Shown here one piece after another: positions 37,059 through 44,808 of a stretch of 64,000 nt of DNA (its first letter is position 1; each line of letters starts with the position of its first letter). The translations under genes and the position numbers were made by a program. Origin of the DNA: JAWKTM01 sp041399085 (GTDB lineage Bacteria > Planctomycetota > Planctomycetia > Pirellulales > Pirellulaceae); contig JAWKTM010000014.1 in the NCBI GenBank assembly GCA_041399085.1, positions 78,457 to 142,456 of the forward strand, written 5' to 3'. Below the pieces are notes generated by a model. It searched no databases. It worked only from the letters and a program-made list of their open reading frames with translations, and was not told where the DNA came from.

Positions 37059-38159
37059 TTACCACGCTCGCAAATCGGCTCCCACGTACTTCGCTCGCGG
37101 TCGGATCAGCCGGTTATTGTCGAGCTGTTCGATCACATGAGCACTCCAACCGACGACGCGGCTGACCACGAACAGTGGCGTGTACAAATCGATTGGCAAC
37201 TCCAGATAGTGATACAGCCGGGCGCTTGGCCAATCCAAGTTCGGCGGCAAACCTTTCTCCTCGCGCACGATTCGCTCGATCGTGTCCGCCATCGCCTCCA
37301 TGTCTTGGTTGCCCGTTTCCTCGGCCAACTCGGCGCACAGCGTCTTCAAATAGGCGGCTCGCGGATCCCCGGATTTGTACACGCGATGGCCGAAGCCCAT
37401 GATTCGCTCTTTGCGAGCCAACGCGTCGCGCACCCACGATTCGGCACGATCGGCCGTTCCCACCTCGGCCAACACCTCCATCACTCGCTCGTTCGCGCCG
37501 CCATGCAACGGCCCTTTCAAAGCGCCGATCGCTCCGGTGATCGCCGAGTGCAGATCGGACAACGTCGAGCAGATCACGCGGCTGGCGAACGTTGAGGCGT
37601 TGAACTCGTGCTCGGCGTACAGGATCAGCGACACGTCCATCGCTTTGACCGTCCGTGGACTCGCCGCCGAGCCGCGCAGCATCCACATCAAATTGTCCGC
37701 CAAACCGCGTCCTGGATCGGCAGCGACTGGCTGCTGGCCTGACCGCAAACGATGACGAGCGGCCAAGACCGTGTTGAGCTGGGCCAATAGTCGTTCGGCC
37801 TTGCGGACGTTCGCCTCGTGGCTGTTGTCCGCCGTTTCGGGGTCCCAGTGAGCCAACAGACTGGCTCCGGTTCGCATCACGTCCATCATGTTGGCATCGC
37901 GAGGAATCGCCGCCAGCGTGTCGATCACTTCGCCCGGAATCGGAGCGGCGGCGGCCAGGCGTTGCGAGAACTCGGTGCGTTGTTCGGACGTCGGACGCTC
38001 GCCGTGCAGAATCAGGAACGCGACCTCCTCGAACGTCGCGTGCTCGGCCAAATCTTCGATGGCGTAGCCGCGATAACGCAGCCCGCCCGCGATCGTACTG
38101 ATCGCCGTTTCACCAGCAATGACGCCTTCCAACCCCGGACGATAGATTTCTTCACTCAT
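37059..38159 (-). CDS. prpC: citrate synthase family, probable 2-methylcitrate synthase (PrpC)
   Basis: The 366-aa short-form citrate synthase has the active-site histidines in LKGPLHGGANERVMEVL and IMGFGHRVYKSGDPRA, and the substrate-binding arginine region LDNNRLIRPRAKYVG. Family membership is certain. The choice of methylcitrate over citrate synthase rests on the neighbour: its ATG overlaps the stop of the PrpB-like lyase gene by 4 bp (ATGA), so the two are translationally coupled. It would condense propionyl-CoA or acetyl-CoA with oxaloacetate. No prpD gene is in the window. Confidence 0.85.
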   Translation of the reverse strand: MSEEIYRPGLEGVIAGETAISTIAGGLRYRGYAIEDLAEHATFEEVAFLILHGERPTSEQRTEFSQRLAAAAPIPGEVIDTLAAIPRDANMMDVMRTGASLLAHWDPETADNSHEANVRKAERLLAQLNTVLAARHRLRSGQQPVAADPGRGLADNLMWMLRGSAASPRTVKAMDVSLILYAEHEFNASTFASRVICSTLSDLHSAITGAIGALKGPLHGGANERVMEVLAEVGTADRAESWVRDALARKERIMGFGHRVYKSGDPRAAYLKTLCAELAEETGNQDMEAMADTIERIVREEKGLPPNLDWPSARLYHYLELPIDLYTPLFVVSRVVGWSAHVIEQLDNNRLIRPRAKYVGADLRAW

Positions 38160-39040
38160 GGGGAACCTCCCGTGCCGCCGAAGAACTGGCGGTCGCGTTG
38201 TTCGAACTCTTCGTACTCGATCAACTCATATAGTTCATCGCGCGTCTGCATCAGGTCGAGCAGACCGCGTTGGGTCCCTTCCGTGGCCAGCAGCGCCAGC
38301 GCCGCTTCCATCGCCTTCATCGCCACGCGCAGCAGCGTGACCGGATACAGCACGGCGGCGTATCCGAGATCGGCCAGCTCGTCGCGCGTCAGCAGCGGAC
38401 TCTTGCCAAACTCGGTCATGTTCGCCACCAACGGTACGTCGATCGCCTTGGCAAACCGCTCAAACTCTTTCGCACTGGCCAACGCTTCGGGAAAGATCCA
38501 GTCGGCGCCCGCATCAATGTAACGTTTCGCTCGGTCGATCGCGTCGTCCAAGTTGGTGACGCCGCGAGCATCGGTTCGAGCCAACAACACCAGCGAATCG
38601 TCTCGTCGAGCGGCCGCGGCGGCTTCCAGCTTGGCACACATTGCCTCGGGCTCGACCAACGACTTGCCCGACAAATGCCCGCATCGTTTCGGCAACTGTT
38701 GATCTTCCAATTGGATGGCCGCCACGCCAGCCGCTTCGAGTTCGACGATCGTCCGCTCGACATTCATAATGTCGCCAAAGCCCGTGTCGGCGTCGACGAT
38801 CAACGGCGTGTCGATCACGCGCGTGAGGTAAGTCGCTTGCTGAGCCAATTCGGTAAGCGAAAACAGTCCGACATCGGGCAACGCCAACACGCCGGCCGAC
38901 AACGCGGCTCCCGAAAGATAAATGCCGCCGATACCCATCTGTTCGATCAACTTGGCCGCCAGCGCGTTCGGAGCCCCGACGACCATGATCGTGTCGTCTT
39001 CGATGGCGTCGCGAAGGGCTTGTCCGGGTGAAACTTCCAT
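38156..39040 (-). CDS. prpB: methylisocitrate lyase-like (PrpB, ICL/PEPM family)
   Basis: The 294-aa TIM-barrel protein has the metal-binding DADTGFGD and the PrpB-type catalytic loop KRCGHLSGK, with the motif LARTDARGV. ICL-type KKCGH would mark isocitrate lyase; the short length and R-C-G-H favour 2-methylisocitrate lyase, which splits 2-methylisocitrate to pyruvate and succinate. It is upstream of and overlaps the citrate-synthase-like gene, which together suggests propionate degradation by the methylcitrate cycle. Confidence 0.87.
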   Translation of the reverse strand: MEVSPGQALRDAIEDDTIMVVGAPNALAAKLIEQMGIGGIYLSGAALSAGVLALPDVGLFSLTELAQQATYLTRVIDTPLIVDADTGFGDIMNVERTIVELEAAGVAAIQLEDQQLPKRCGHLSGKSLVEPEAMCAKLEAAAAARRDDSLVLLARTDARGVTNLDDAIDRAKRYIDAGADWIFPEALASAKEFERFAKAIDVPLVANMTEFGKSPLLTRDELADLGYAAVLYPVTLLRVAMKAMEAALALLATEGTQRGLLDLMQTRDELYELIEYEEFEQRDRQFFGGTGGSP

Positions 39041-39239
39041 GTGAAACTCCTCGCGGCAGTGATCTGGCTCGGCTGGCCGGACTGGCTTACCTTGGCCAAG
39101 GAAACCGGCTCGTCCGCAGCGCCCATGAGAGGGGACGCTCGGGAGATGAGCAAGTGGTTTGCCAACCGCGAGGCGACGTTGCCTGCCGATATGAAGTCAC
39201 GCCACCCCGCCGCTTTCCCTCGAACCCGATCCAATCGAA

Positions 39240-40940
39240 TTGAGAATCCGCGACACGTTCAATTCGGCGAACGAGCCCACGGCCGCGACGTCGGCCGCCG
39301 TTGACGATCGCGCCGGCGCGTGGCTGGAAACGACGCTGATTCTGTTGCTATTGGCAGCCTATGCGATCGAGCCGACGCCCAGCGTGAACGAAGCGCACTA
39401 TCTGGGCAAAGCCAAGCATTATTGGAACCCATCGTGGGCGGCGGGCGATCTGTTCCTCGAATCGGCCGACGCGCATGTGGTGTTCTATTGGACGTTTGGC
39501 TGGGTGACACGGTTCGTGTCGCTGCCCGCTGCCGCTTGGCTGGGACGCCTGCTCACTTGGTCATTGCTCGCTTGGGCTTGGCAACGGCTCAGCCGGGCGG
39601 TGATCCCGCGTCGTTGGTGGTCGGTGCTAACGGCCGGTCTGTTCGTATCGTTGTTGCATTGGTTCGACATGGCGGGGGAATGGGTCATCGGCGGTGTGGA
39701 GGCCAAAGGTTTCGCCTACGTGCTGGTGCTGTGCGGCCTGAGGTCGTTGGTGCAAAATCGTTGGAGCTGGGTGTGGCCGCAGTTCGGCGCGGCGGCGGCG
39801 TTCCATGTGTTGACCGGCGGCTGGTCCGTGATCGCGGCGGCCATCGCTTGGGCCTTCCAGCGCGACGAGCGTCCGAGTCTTTGGCGGCAAATGCCGTGGT
39901 TGCTGCTGGGCGGAGCTTTGGCGTTGCCGGGACTCGTGCCGGCGTTGCTGCTCACCCGCGATATAGCTCCTGAGATCGTGCACGAAGCGAACCGCATCTA
40001 TGTGTTCGAGCGGCTGTCGCATCACCTGGCCTTCCATCGGCTGGATCCGGCGCATGTCAGCCGTTTCGCAGCTCTGTGCATTGCGTGGTCGGCGTGTGCC
40101 TATGCCGTGCGACGTTGCGAACGGCAACGGCGGCTGGCGCTGTTCGTGGCCGGCGCGCTGTTGATCGCCGTTTGCGGCGTCGCGATCGACTCACTTACCG
40201 CGAATCGCCCTGATTTGGCCGCCTCGCTGCTGCGCTTCTATTGGTTCCGGCTGTCCGACTTCGCCGTCCCCCTGGGCACGGCACTGGCCGCCGCCGGCAT
40301 CTTGGCATCCAGCCCCAAGCCCTTCCCAAATCCATCACGTCCTACTCATACTCGTACTCATACTCGCCTCCAACCATTTCTCCACCGCGCCCGTCCCCTC
40401 GCCATCACCGCCGCCATCCTCTTCACCCTCGCCACGATCGGCTCGGTCGCCGCGCGCCACTTGCAGGACCCCCGAGGCGGCGCCGACGTGCAATCGATGC
40501 CCGCCTTCCGCCGCCGTCCCGAATGGACGCACATGGTTTACGAAGACTGGCAACGAACGACCGACTGGATTTCGCAACACACTCCGCCCGACGCCGTCTT
40601 TCTTACGCCTCGCTCGCAGCAGACCTTCAAGTGGAACGCGCACCGCGCGGAAGTCGTCAACTGGAAAGACATGCCGCAAGACGCCGCGACATTGGTCGAA
40701 TGGTTCGAGCGAATGCGACGTGTGTATCCGCCGACAACCGCGCGCGGCGAGTGGAGCGAGATGAGCGACGAGCGGCTTCGGCAACTCGGCCGAGAATACG
40801 GAGCCGATTACCTGTTACTCGACCGCACACGCCACCGCTCGCGTCCGGGGCTGAAGCGACTGTTTCCGCTGGAGCCGATCGATCCGGACGAGCCCGACCG
40901 CAAGTCGGCTTACGAAGTTTATTCGCTGGCCGAACCTTGA
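39240..40940 (+). CDS. DUF6798-type multi-pass membrane protein
   Basis: The predicted 566-aa protein starts with TTG in this frame; the true start is uncertain. At least nine hydrophobic segments are visible in residues 30-420. The membrane part resembles glycosyltransferase-like membrane proteins (SVNEAHYLGKAKHYWNP, FYWTFGWVTRF). A C-terminal soluble domain (about 430-566) has WTHMVYEDWQRTTDWISQHT, PPDAVFLTPRSQQTFKWNAH and ADYLLLDRT, found in DUF6798 proteins of planctomycetes. The function is unknown. A hexanucleotide repeat is embedded in the coding sequence at 40343-40366 and adds THTRTHTR between two membrane segments. Confidence 0.75.
   Translation: MRIRDTFNSANEPTAATSAAVDDRAGAWLETTLILLLLAAYAIEPTPSVNEAHYLGKAKHYWNPSWAAGDLFLESADAHVVFYWTFGWVTRFVSLPAAAWLGRLLTWSLLAWAWQRLSRAVIPRRWWSVLTAGLFVSLLHWFDMAGEWVIGGVEAKGFAYVLVLCGLRSLVQNRWSWVWPQFGAAAAFHVLTGGWSVIAAAIAWAFQRDERPSLWRQMPWLLLGGALALPGLVPALLLTRDIAPEIVHEANRIYVFERLSHHLAFHRLDPAHVSRFAALCIAWSACAYAVRRCERQRRLALFVAGALLIAVCGVAIDSLTANRPDLAASLLRFYWFRLSDFAVPLGTALAAAGILASSPKPFPNPSRPTHTRTHTRLQPFLHRARPLAITAAILFTLATIGSVAARHLQDPRGGADVQSMPAFRRRPEWTHMVYEDWQRTTDWISQHTPPDAVFLTPRSQQTFKWNAHRAEVVNWKDMPQDAATLVEWFERMRRVYPPTTARGEWSEMSDERLRQLGREYGADYLLLDRTRHRSRPGLKRLFPLEPIDPDEPDRKSAYEVYSLAEP
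40343..40366. repeat. four TACTCR hexamers inside a membrane-protein gene
   Basis: TACTCA, TACTCG, TACTCA and TACTCG in tandem. The same hexamer forms an intergenic hairpin at 44642-44735. The repeat keeps the reading frame. Confidence 0.7.
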
Positions 40941-41086
40941 TCGGCGGTACACGTCTTGCTGAGCGAGAACTGGTAAATGCGAGGCACGACGTTATATTCA
41001 ACAAAGTGACGTACTCGCATGTCACGCGGCTCGCACGCCGAACGCGTGACGATTTCACTCAGGCCAAGAGGTTTCAACACCACCAC

Positions 41087-42454
41087 ATGCAAGAACGAGA
41101 TCGCTTTCAAAGCGTCGCGTCCGAATCGGCGATTCTGGCGCGAGTCATTTTTCCGGACGAACTGATCTCGGGCGATCCGCTCGACGAATTGGAAGGTTTG
41201 GCCACGACGGCTAGGACCGAGGTTCTGGGCGGCATCATTCAACGTCGTGAAAAGCCGGATAACACGACGTTCATGGGCAAAGGCAAGGTCGACGAGCTGA
41301 AGCTGCTGGTCGACCAGCACGAGGCGGACGTGGTCATCTTCGACAACGACCTTTCGCCGGCCCAGACGCGCAATCTGGAAAAGGCCCTGTCGGTGAAGGT
41401 GATCGACCGCACCGAGCTGATCCTGGATATCTTTGCGTCGAATGCTCGCACGTATGAAGCCCGTTTGGCCGTCGAGTTGGCTCAGCTCGAATACTCGCTG
41501 CCGCGGCTGAAACGGATGTGGACGCACTTGTCCCGTCAGACGTTGGGCGTCGGCATGCGCGGGCCCGGCGAAAAGCAGTTGGAAGTCGACCGCCGGTTGG
41601 CCGAGAAACGCATTCATGACTTGCGAGACGAACTGGGCGCCATCGAGAAGCGCAAGGAACGGCAAGTCGCGGCTCGCGCCGAGCACATGACGGTCTCGCT
41701 GGTCGGCTACACGAACGCCGGCAAGAGCACGTTGATGAACGCGCTGACCGACGCGGATGTCGAGGCTCGCGACGCGCTGTTCGCGACGCTCGACACGCGC
41801 ACGCGCCGCTGGCACTTGCCGAACTGGGGACCGGTGTTGCTGAGCGATACGGTCGGCTTCATCCGCAACCTGCCTCACCGCTTGATCGCCAGCTTCAAGG
41901 CCACGTTGGAAGAAGCTCGCCAAGCCGACTTGCTGTTGCATGTGGCCGACGGCAGCAACCCCGACGTGTTTAACCAAATCAGCGCCGTGTTCGATGTGCT
42001 GGCCGAAATCGGCATCGAAGAAAAGGACACGCTGTTGATCATCAACAAGATCGATCGGTCGGAAGCGGACGGGCTGCTGGAAGGCATCATGAACCGCTAC
42101 CCCAACGCCGTTCCCATCAGCGCGCGGGCCGGCATGGGTTTGAAGGACTTGGCGGGCGCGGTCAGCGAAGCGTTAAGCCGCACGTTCCGCGATGTGGATG
42201 TCGAGATGCAAATCGACAACGGCCGGCTGATGGCCTATCTGGCTCAGCACGGCGAAGTCCTCTCGAAGAGCTTTCACGAGAACCGAGCCACGCTGCATTG
42301 CCGGTTGCCGCAGAAGTTTCTCGGCCGGATTCACGATCCGACGGTCACGATTCGCGAGCATGAACGCGACGGCGACGCGAAACCGGAACACACATCCGAG
42401 GCCGTCGCGTCGTCCGGCAACGTGGACGCGGCCGCGATCGAAGAAGTGGCTTAG
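41087..42454 (+). CDS. hflX: ribosome-associated GTPase HflX
   Basis: The start ATG 41087 (MQERDRFQSVASES) gives 455 aa, normal for the family; the frame is open for 280 codons upstream as a shadow of the DUF6798 gene. The HflX N-terminal domain has TFMGKGKVDELKLLVDQHEA and DNDLSPAQTRNLE, the linker has SRQTLGVGMRGPGEKQLEVD, and the GTPase domain has G1 GYTNAGKST, G3 DTVGFIRNLP and G4 NKID. HflX splits or rescues ribosomes under stress. A C-terminal tail of about 30 residues is Ala/Glu-rich. It is followed 68 bp downstream by an SDR gene. Confidence 0.93.
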   Translation: MQERDRFQSVASESAILARVIFPDELISGDPLDELEGLATTARTEVLGGIIQRREKPDNTTFMGKGKVDELKLLVDQHEADVVIFDNDLSPAQTRNLEKALSVKVIDRTELILDIFASNARTYEARLAVELAQLEYSLPRLKRMWTHLSRQTLGVGMRGPGEKQLEVDRRLAEKRIHDLRDELGAIEKRKERQVAARAEHMTVSLVGYTNAGKSTLMNALTDADVEARDALFATLDTRTRRWHLPNWGPVLLSDTVGFIRNLPHRLIASFKATLEEARQADLLLHVADGSNPDVFNQISAVFDVLAEIGIEEKDTLLIINKIDRSEADGLLEGIMNRYPNAVPISARAGMGLKDLAGAVSEALSRTFRDVDVEMQIDNGRLMAYLAQHGEVLSKSFHENRATLHCRLPQKFLGRIHDPTVTIREHERDGDAKPEHTSEAVASSGNVDAAAIEEVA

Positions 42455-42522
42455 ACGCTTCGCCGCCGCGAATCTACACTGGCGGCTCGTCAATTCACGC
42501 GGCTCCAGTACAAACGGCAAAC

Positions 42523-43308
42523 ATGGCTCGACGAAAACTCCCCGGCAAACGCGCGATCGTCACGGGCGCGTCCAGCGGCATTGGCCGCGAACTGGTTCTC
42601 GAACTGGCGCGGCATGGCGTTCGGCAAGTCATTACCGCTCGGCGCGAAGATCGACTTCGAGAACTCGTGGGCGAAGTTGAAAAACTGGGCGGTGAAGCGC
42701 ACATCGTGGTCGGTGACATCGTGGACGCCGCACTTCGACAGCAGTTGCTTGACGCGGCCGAAGAACATCTCGGCGGGCTAGATTTGCTGGTCAACAACGC
42801 CGGCGTCGGAGCGATCGGGCCGTTCGCTCAGGCTGACGAAGCTCGCTTGCGCCGCGTCATGGAAGTGAACTTCTTCGCGCCGGTCGAGTTGATTCGCCAC
42901 GCCCTGCCCATCCTGTCTCGCGGCGAGCGGCCGATGATTGTCAACGTCGCTTCGGTGCTCGGTCATCGAGCCGTGCCGAAGAAAAGCGAATACTCGGCCA
43001 GCAAATTCGCACTGCACGGATTCAGCGACTCCCTGCGAGCCGAGCTCGCGCCGTCGGGCATCGACGTGTTGATCGTCAGCCCCAGCACCACGGCCACCGA
43101 GTTCTTCGACAATGTGCTGGAGAAACAAGCCGACTTACCGTGGCTAAAGCTGGGCGCGATGAAATCTCGCACGGTCGCTCGTAAGGCCGTCAGCGCCATT
43201 CGCCGAGGCAAACACGAAATCATTCTCACACCTGGCGGCGTCGGACTGGTATGGGCCGACCGTCTATTCCCGCCCATCATCAACCGCCTGGTAGCACGAT
43301 TCGGCTAG
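42523..43308 (+). CDS. SDR-family NAD(P)-dependent oxidoreductase
   Basis: The 261-aa classical short-chain dehydrogenase has the cofactor motif TGASSGIG, NNAG (LLVNNAGVGAIGPF), the active-site serine in IVNVASVLGHRA, and YSASK with the catalytic Tyr and Lys. The Arg residues after the second strand (ITARREDRLRELV) suggest NADP(H) preference. The C-terminus KHEIILTPGGVGLVWADRLF is like DltE/YqjQ-type SDRs. The substrate is unknown. Confidence 0.9.
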   Translation: MARRKLPGKRAIVTGASSGIGRELVLELARHGVRQVITARREDRLRELVGEVEKLGGEAHIVVGDIVDAALRQQLLDAAEEHLGGLDLLVNNAGVGAIGPFAQADEARLRRVMEVNFFAPVELIRHALPILSRGERPMIVNVASVLGHRAVPKKSEYSASKFALHGFSDSLRAELAPSGIDVLIVSPSTTATEFFDNVLEKQADLPWLKLGAMKSRTVARKAVSAIRRGKHEIILTPGGVGLVWADRLFPPIINRLVARFG

Positions 43309-43580
43309 CCGGCGCGCTGAGAACCCCACTGCCGCTACTCTCTTCGGCATCATCAGCTCCCCATCTCATCTTTGTGCCCTGGGGACTTTGCGCGCCACCC
43401 TTTTTCTTTGTATCCAACCAAGCATGCAACCGTCTGCCACCGGACGGACTCCTACGACCTCCCCAAAGAACCCAACAAACACACAGGCAAAACCAACCGC
43501 AACACCGTTCCTAGCGAACGGAAAAAGCCAACCCCGAGTCGCCACCGCCTCAACGCACCACGGCACGCTCCGAATGACGC

Positions 43581-44030
43581 CGCGCGGCCACTTCGGAGAG
43601 CGCAACGGCCAATTTGGACAGCGCAACGGCCACTTCGGACAGCGCAATCGCCACTTCGGGCAGCGCAATCGCCACTTCGGACAGCGTAATCGCCACTTCG
43701 GGCAGCCGTCGCCACTTCGGACAGCGCAATCGCCGCTTCGGACGACGCAATCGCCACTTCGGACAGCGCAATCGCCGCTTCGGGACAGGCAATCGCCGCT
43801 TCGACAGCCGCAATCGCCGCTTCGGACAGCGCAACGGCCGCGGCTTCGGACAAGCGCAACGGCCACTTCGGACAGCGCAACGACCACTTCGGACAGCGCA
43901 ATCGCCACTTCGGACAGCGCAATCGCCACTTCGGACAGCGCAATCGCCGCTTCGGACAGCGCAATCGCCGCTTCGGACAGCGCAATCGTCCGGTCGGACA
44001 GTGCAAACCAGCGTTCGGCAACCCGGTCGG
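43581..44030. repeat. array of ~21-bp repeats (array 2)
   Basis: About 21 tandem units, most beginning CGCAATCGCC or CGCAACGGCC and ending CTTCGGACAG, have a 21-bp period. A few units are 1-2 bp longer or shorter. Read as protein it gives runs of RNRHFGQ, PLRTAQS or ATSDSAI as the frame changes, so no frame is maintained and coding is unlikely. The last units (TCCGGTCGGACAG, TTCGGCAACCCGGTCGG) grade into the sequence type of array 1. The array ends 20 bp before a TATAAT and the following membrane-protein gene. Confidence 0.8.
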
Positions 44031-44046
44031 GCGAAGGGAACGGCCG

Positions 44047-44056
44047 CTGCTATAAT
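44047..44056 (+). promoter_or_regulatory. extended -10 promoter after array 2
   Basis: CTGCTATAAT contains a TGC-TATAAT extended -10 element 30 bp before the GTG start of the small membrane protein. No good -35 is present; the repeat array lies where upstream elements would be. Confidence 0.5.
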
Positions 44057-44086
44057 GCCGCGTCTTTCCTTCAGCGAGCGACGCAC

Positions 44087-44452
44087 GTGAGCAAATCCAA
44101 AGAGCCGTTTAACCCGTTTTATGCCGTGCTGATTGTGGTCGGCACTGTGTTCGCGATCACCGCCTGCGCCTACGGGATGATGGCGGTCGTCAAACTGGAA
44201 CCGGCCGCCGACGGCGGCTCACCAACCGGTGGCTTGATCGGCTTCATGGACCGGCACGGCGTGACCGTGTTGATGGTCGAACTGGGGCTGCTGGCCGTCG
44301 CCACGTTCGCGGCGATCGGCACCGACGACTACTGGACTCGGCGAGCCCAGCGGCGCGAAGCGGAACGAGCGTCGTTGGCTCCCGATAAGTCAACCGCCAG
44401 TTCGGACGATCGTTCGGCGAACGGGACCGATGGCGAAAGGGCCGACACCTAG
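44087..44452 (+). CDS. small two-helix membrane protein of unknown function
   Basis: The start is GTG 44087, giving 121 aa (VSKSKEPFNPFYAVLIV...). An open frame runs upstream through the repeat array but cannot be genuine coding. Two hydrophobic segments are visible, FYAVLIVVGTVFAITACAYG and VLMVELGLLAVATFAAIG, then a charged Arg/Glu/Ser/Asp-rich tail (from DDYWTRRAQRREAE). No family was recognised. Its promoter directly abuts array 2. Confidence 0.7.
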   Translation: MSKSKEPFNPFYAVLIVVGTVFAITACAYGMMAVVKLEPAADGGSPTGGLIGFMDRHGVTVLMVELGLLAVATFAAIGTDDYWTRRAQRREAERASLAPDKSTASSDDRSANGTDGERADT

Positions 44453-44490
44453 CCGAGCAGCCGGAATCCCGATGTCTTTTTCGCAGTGAC

Positions 44491-44553
44491 GCTTTAGCCG
44501 ACCGGCAGATGAGAATTCGCCCCAACATTAGCACGATGCGCGAGCGAGTGATT
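44491..44553. repeat. dispersed intergenic repeat, copy 2
   Basis: CCGACCGGCAGATGAGAA then GCACGATGCGCGAGCGAGT, matching copy 1 at 34349-34410. It starts 39 bp after a gene stop. Confidence 0.65.
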
Positions 44554-44566
44554 CAACACGCCACTC

Positions 44567-44623
44567 GATCGGGAGAGCGAGGCTCCTGCCGAGTGCCTTG
44601 CCGGATCGGGAGAGCGAGGCTCC
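44567..44623. repeat. pair of 20-bp direct repeats
   Basis: GATCGGGAGAGCGAGGCTCC occurs at 44567-44586 and again at 44604-44623, each followed by a near-identical (T)GCCGAGT-type sequence. This is an intergenic repeat unit of 37 bp. Confidence 0.7.
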
Positions 44624-44641
44624 GGCCGAGTACTCTCGCCC

Positions 44642-44735
44642 GTACTCGTACTCAGCGAAGCGGTACTCGTACTCGTACTCGCAAGGAGCGTCGCGGCACT
44701 CGATCGAGTACGAGTACGAGTAGGAGTACGAGTAG
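44642..44735. repeat. inverted GTACTC/GAGTAC hexamer repeats
   Basis: GTACTC hexamers at 44642-44653 and 44663-44680 face GAGTAC hexamers at 44706-44735. The last three GTACTC copies can pair with the first GAGTAC copies to make an ~18-bp stem with a loop of about 24 bases. No T-run follows, so it does not look like an intrinsic terminator. It lies 74 bp before ligA. Confidence 0.7.
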
Positions 44736-44808
44736 GATTTGACACGTCACGTTACCTCGAACACCCATATCACCCGACGCCCATTTTTCATCTTGGCGCG
44801 AACCAACC

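Noticed and set aside
43388..44086. N-terminal 233 codons upstream of the small membrane protein as a repetitive protein
   Set aside because: The frame passes from RNRHFGQ to PLRTAQS to ATSDSAI runs because repeat units differ in length by 1-2 bp. Protein-level conservation is absent, and a promoter (TATAAT at 44051) lies inside it.
44642..44735. intrinsic terminator from the GTACTC hairpin
   Set aside because: The stem is long, but no T-run follows on either strand, so it is listed as a repeat.
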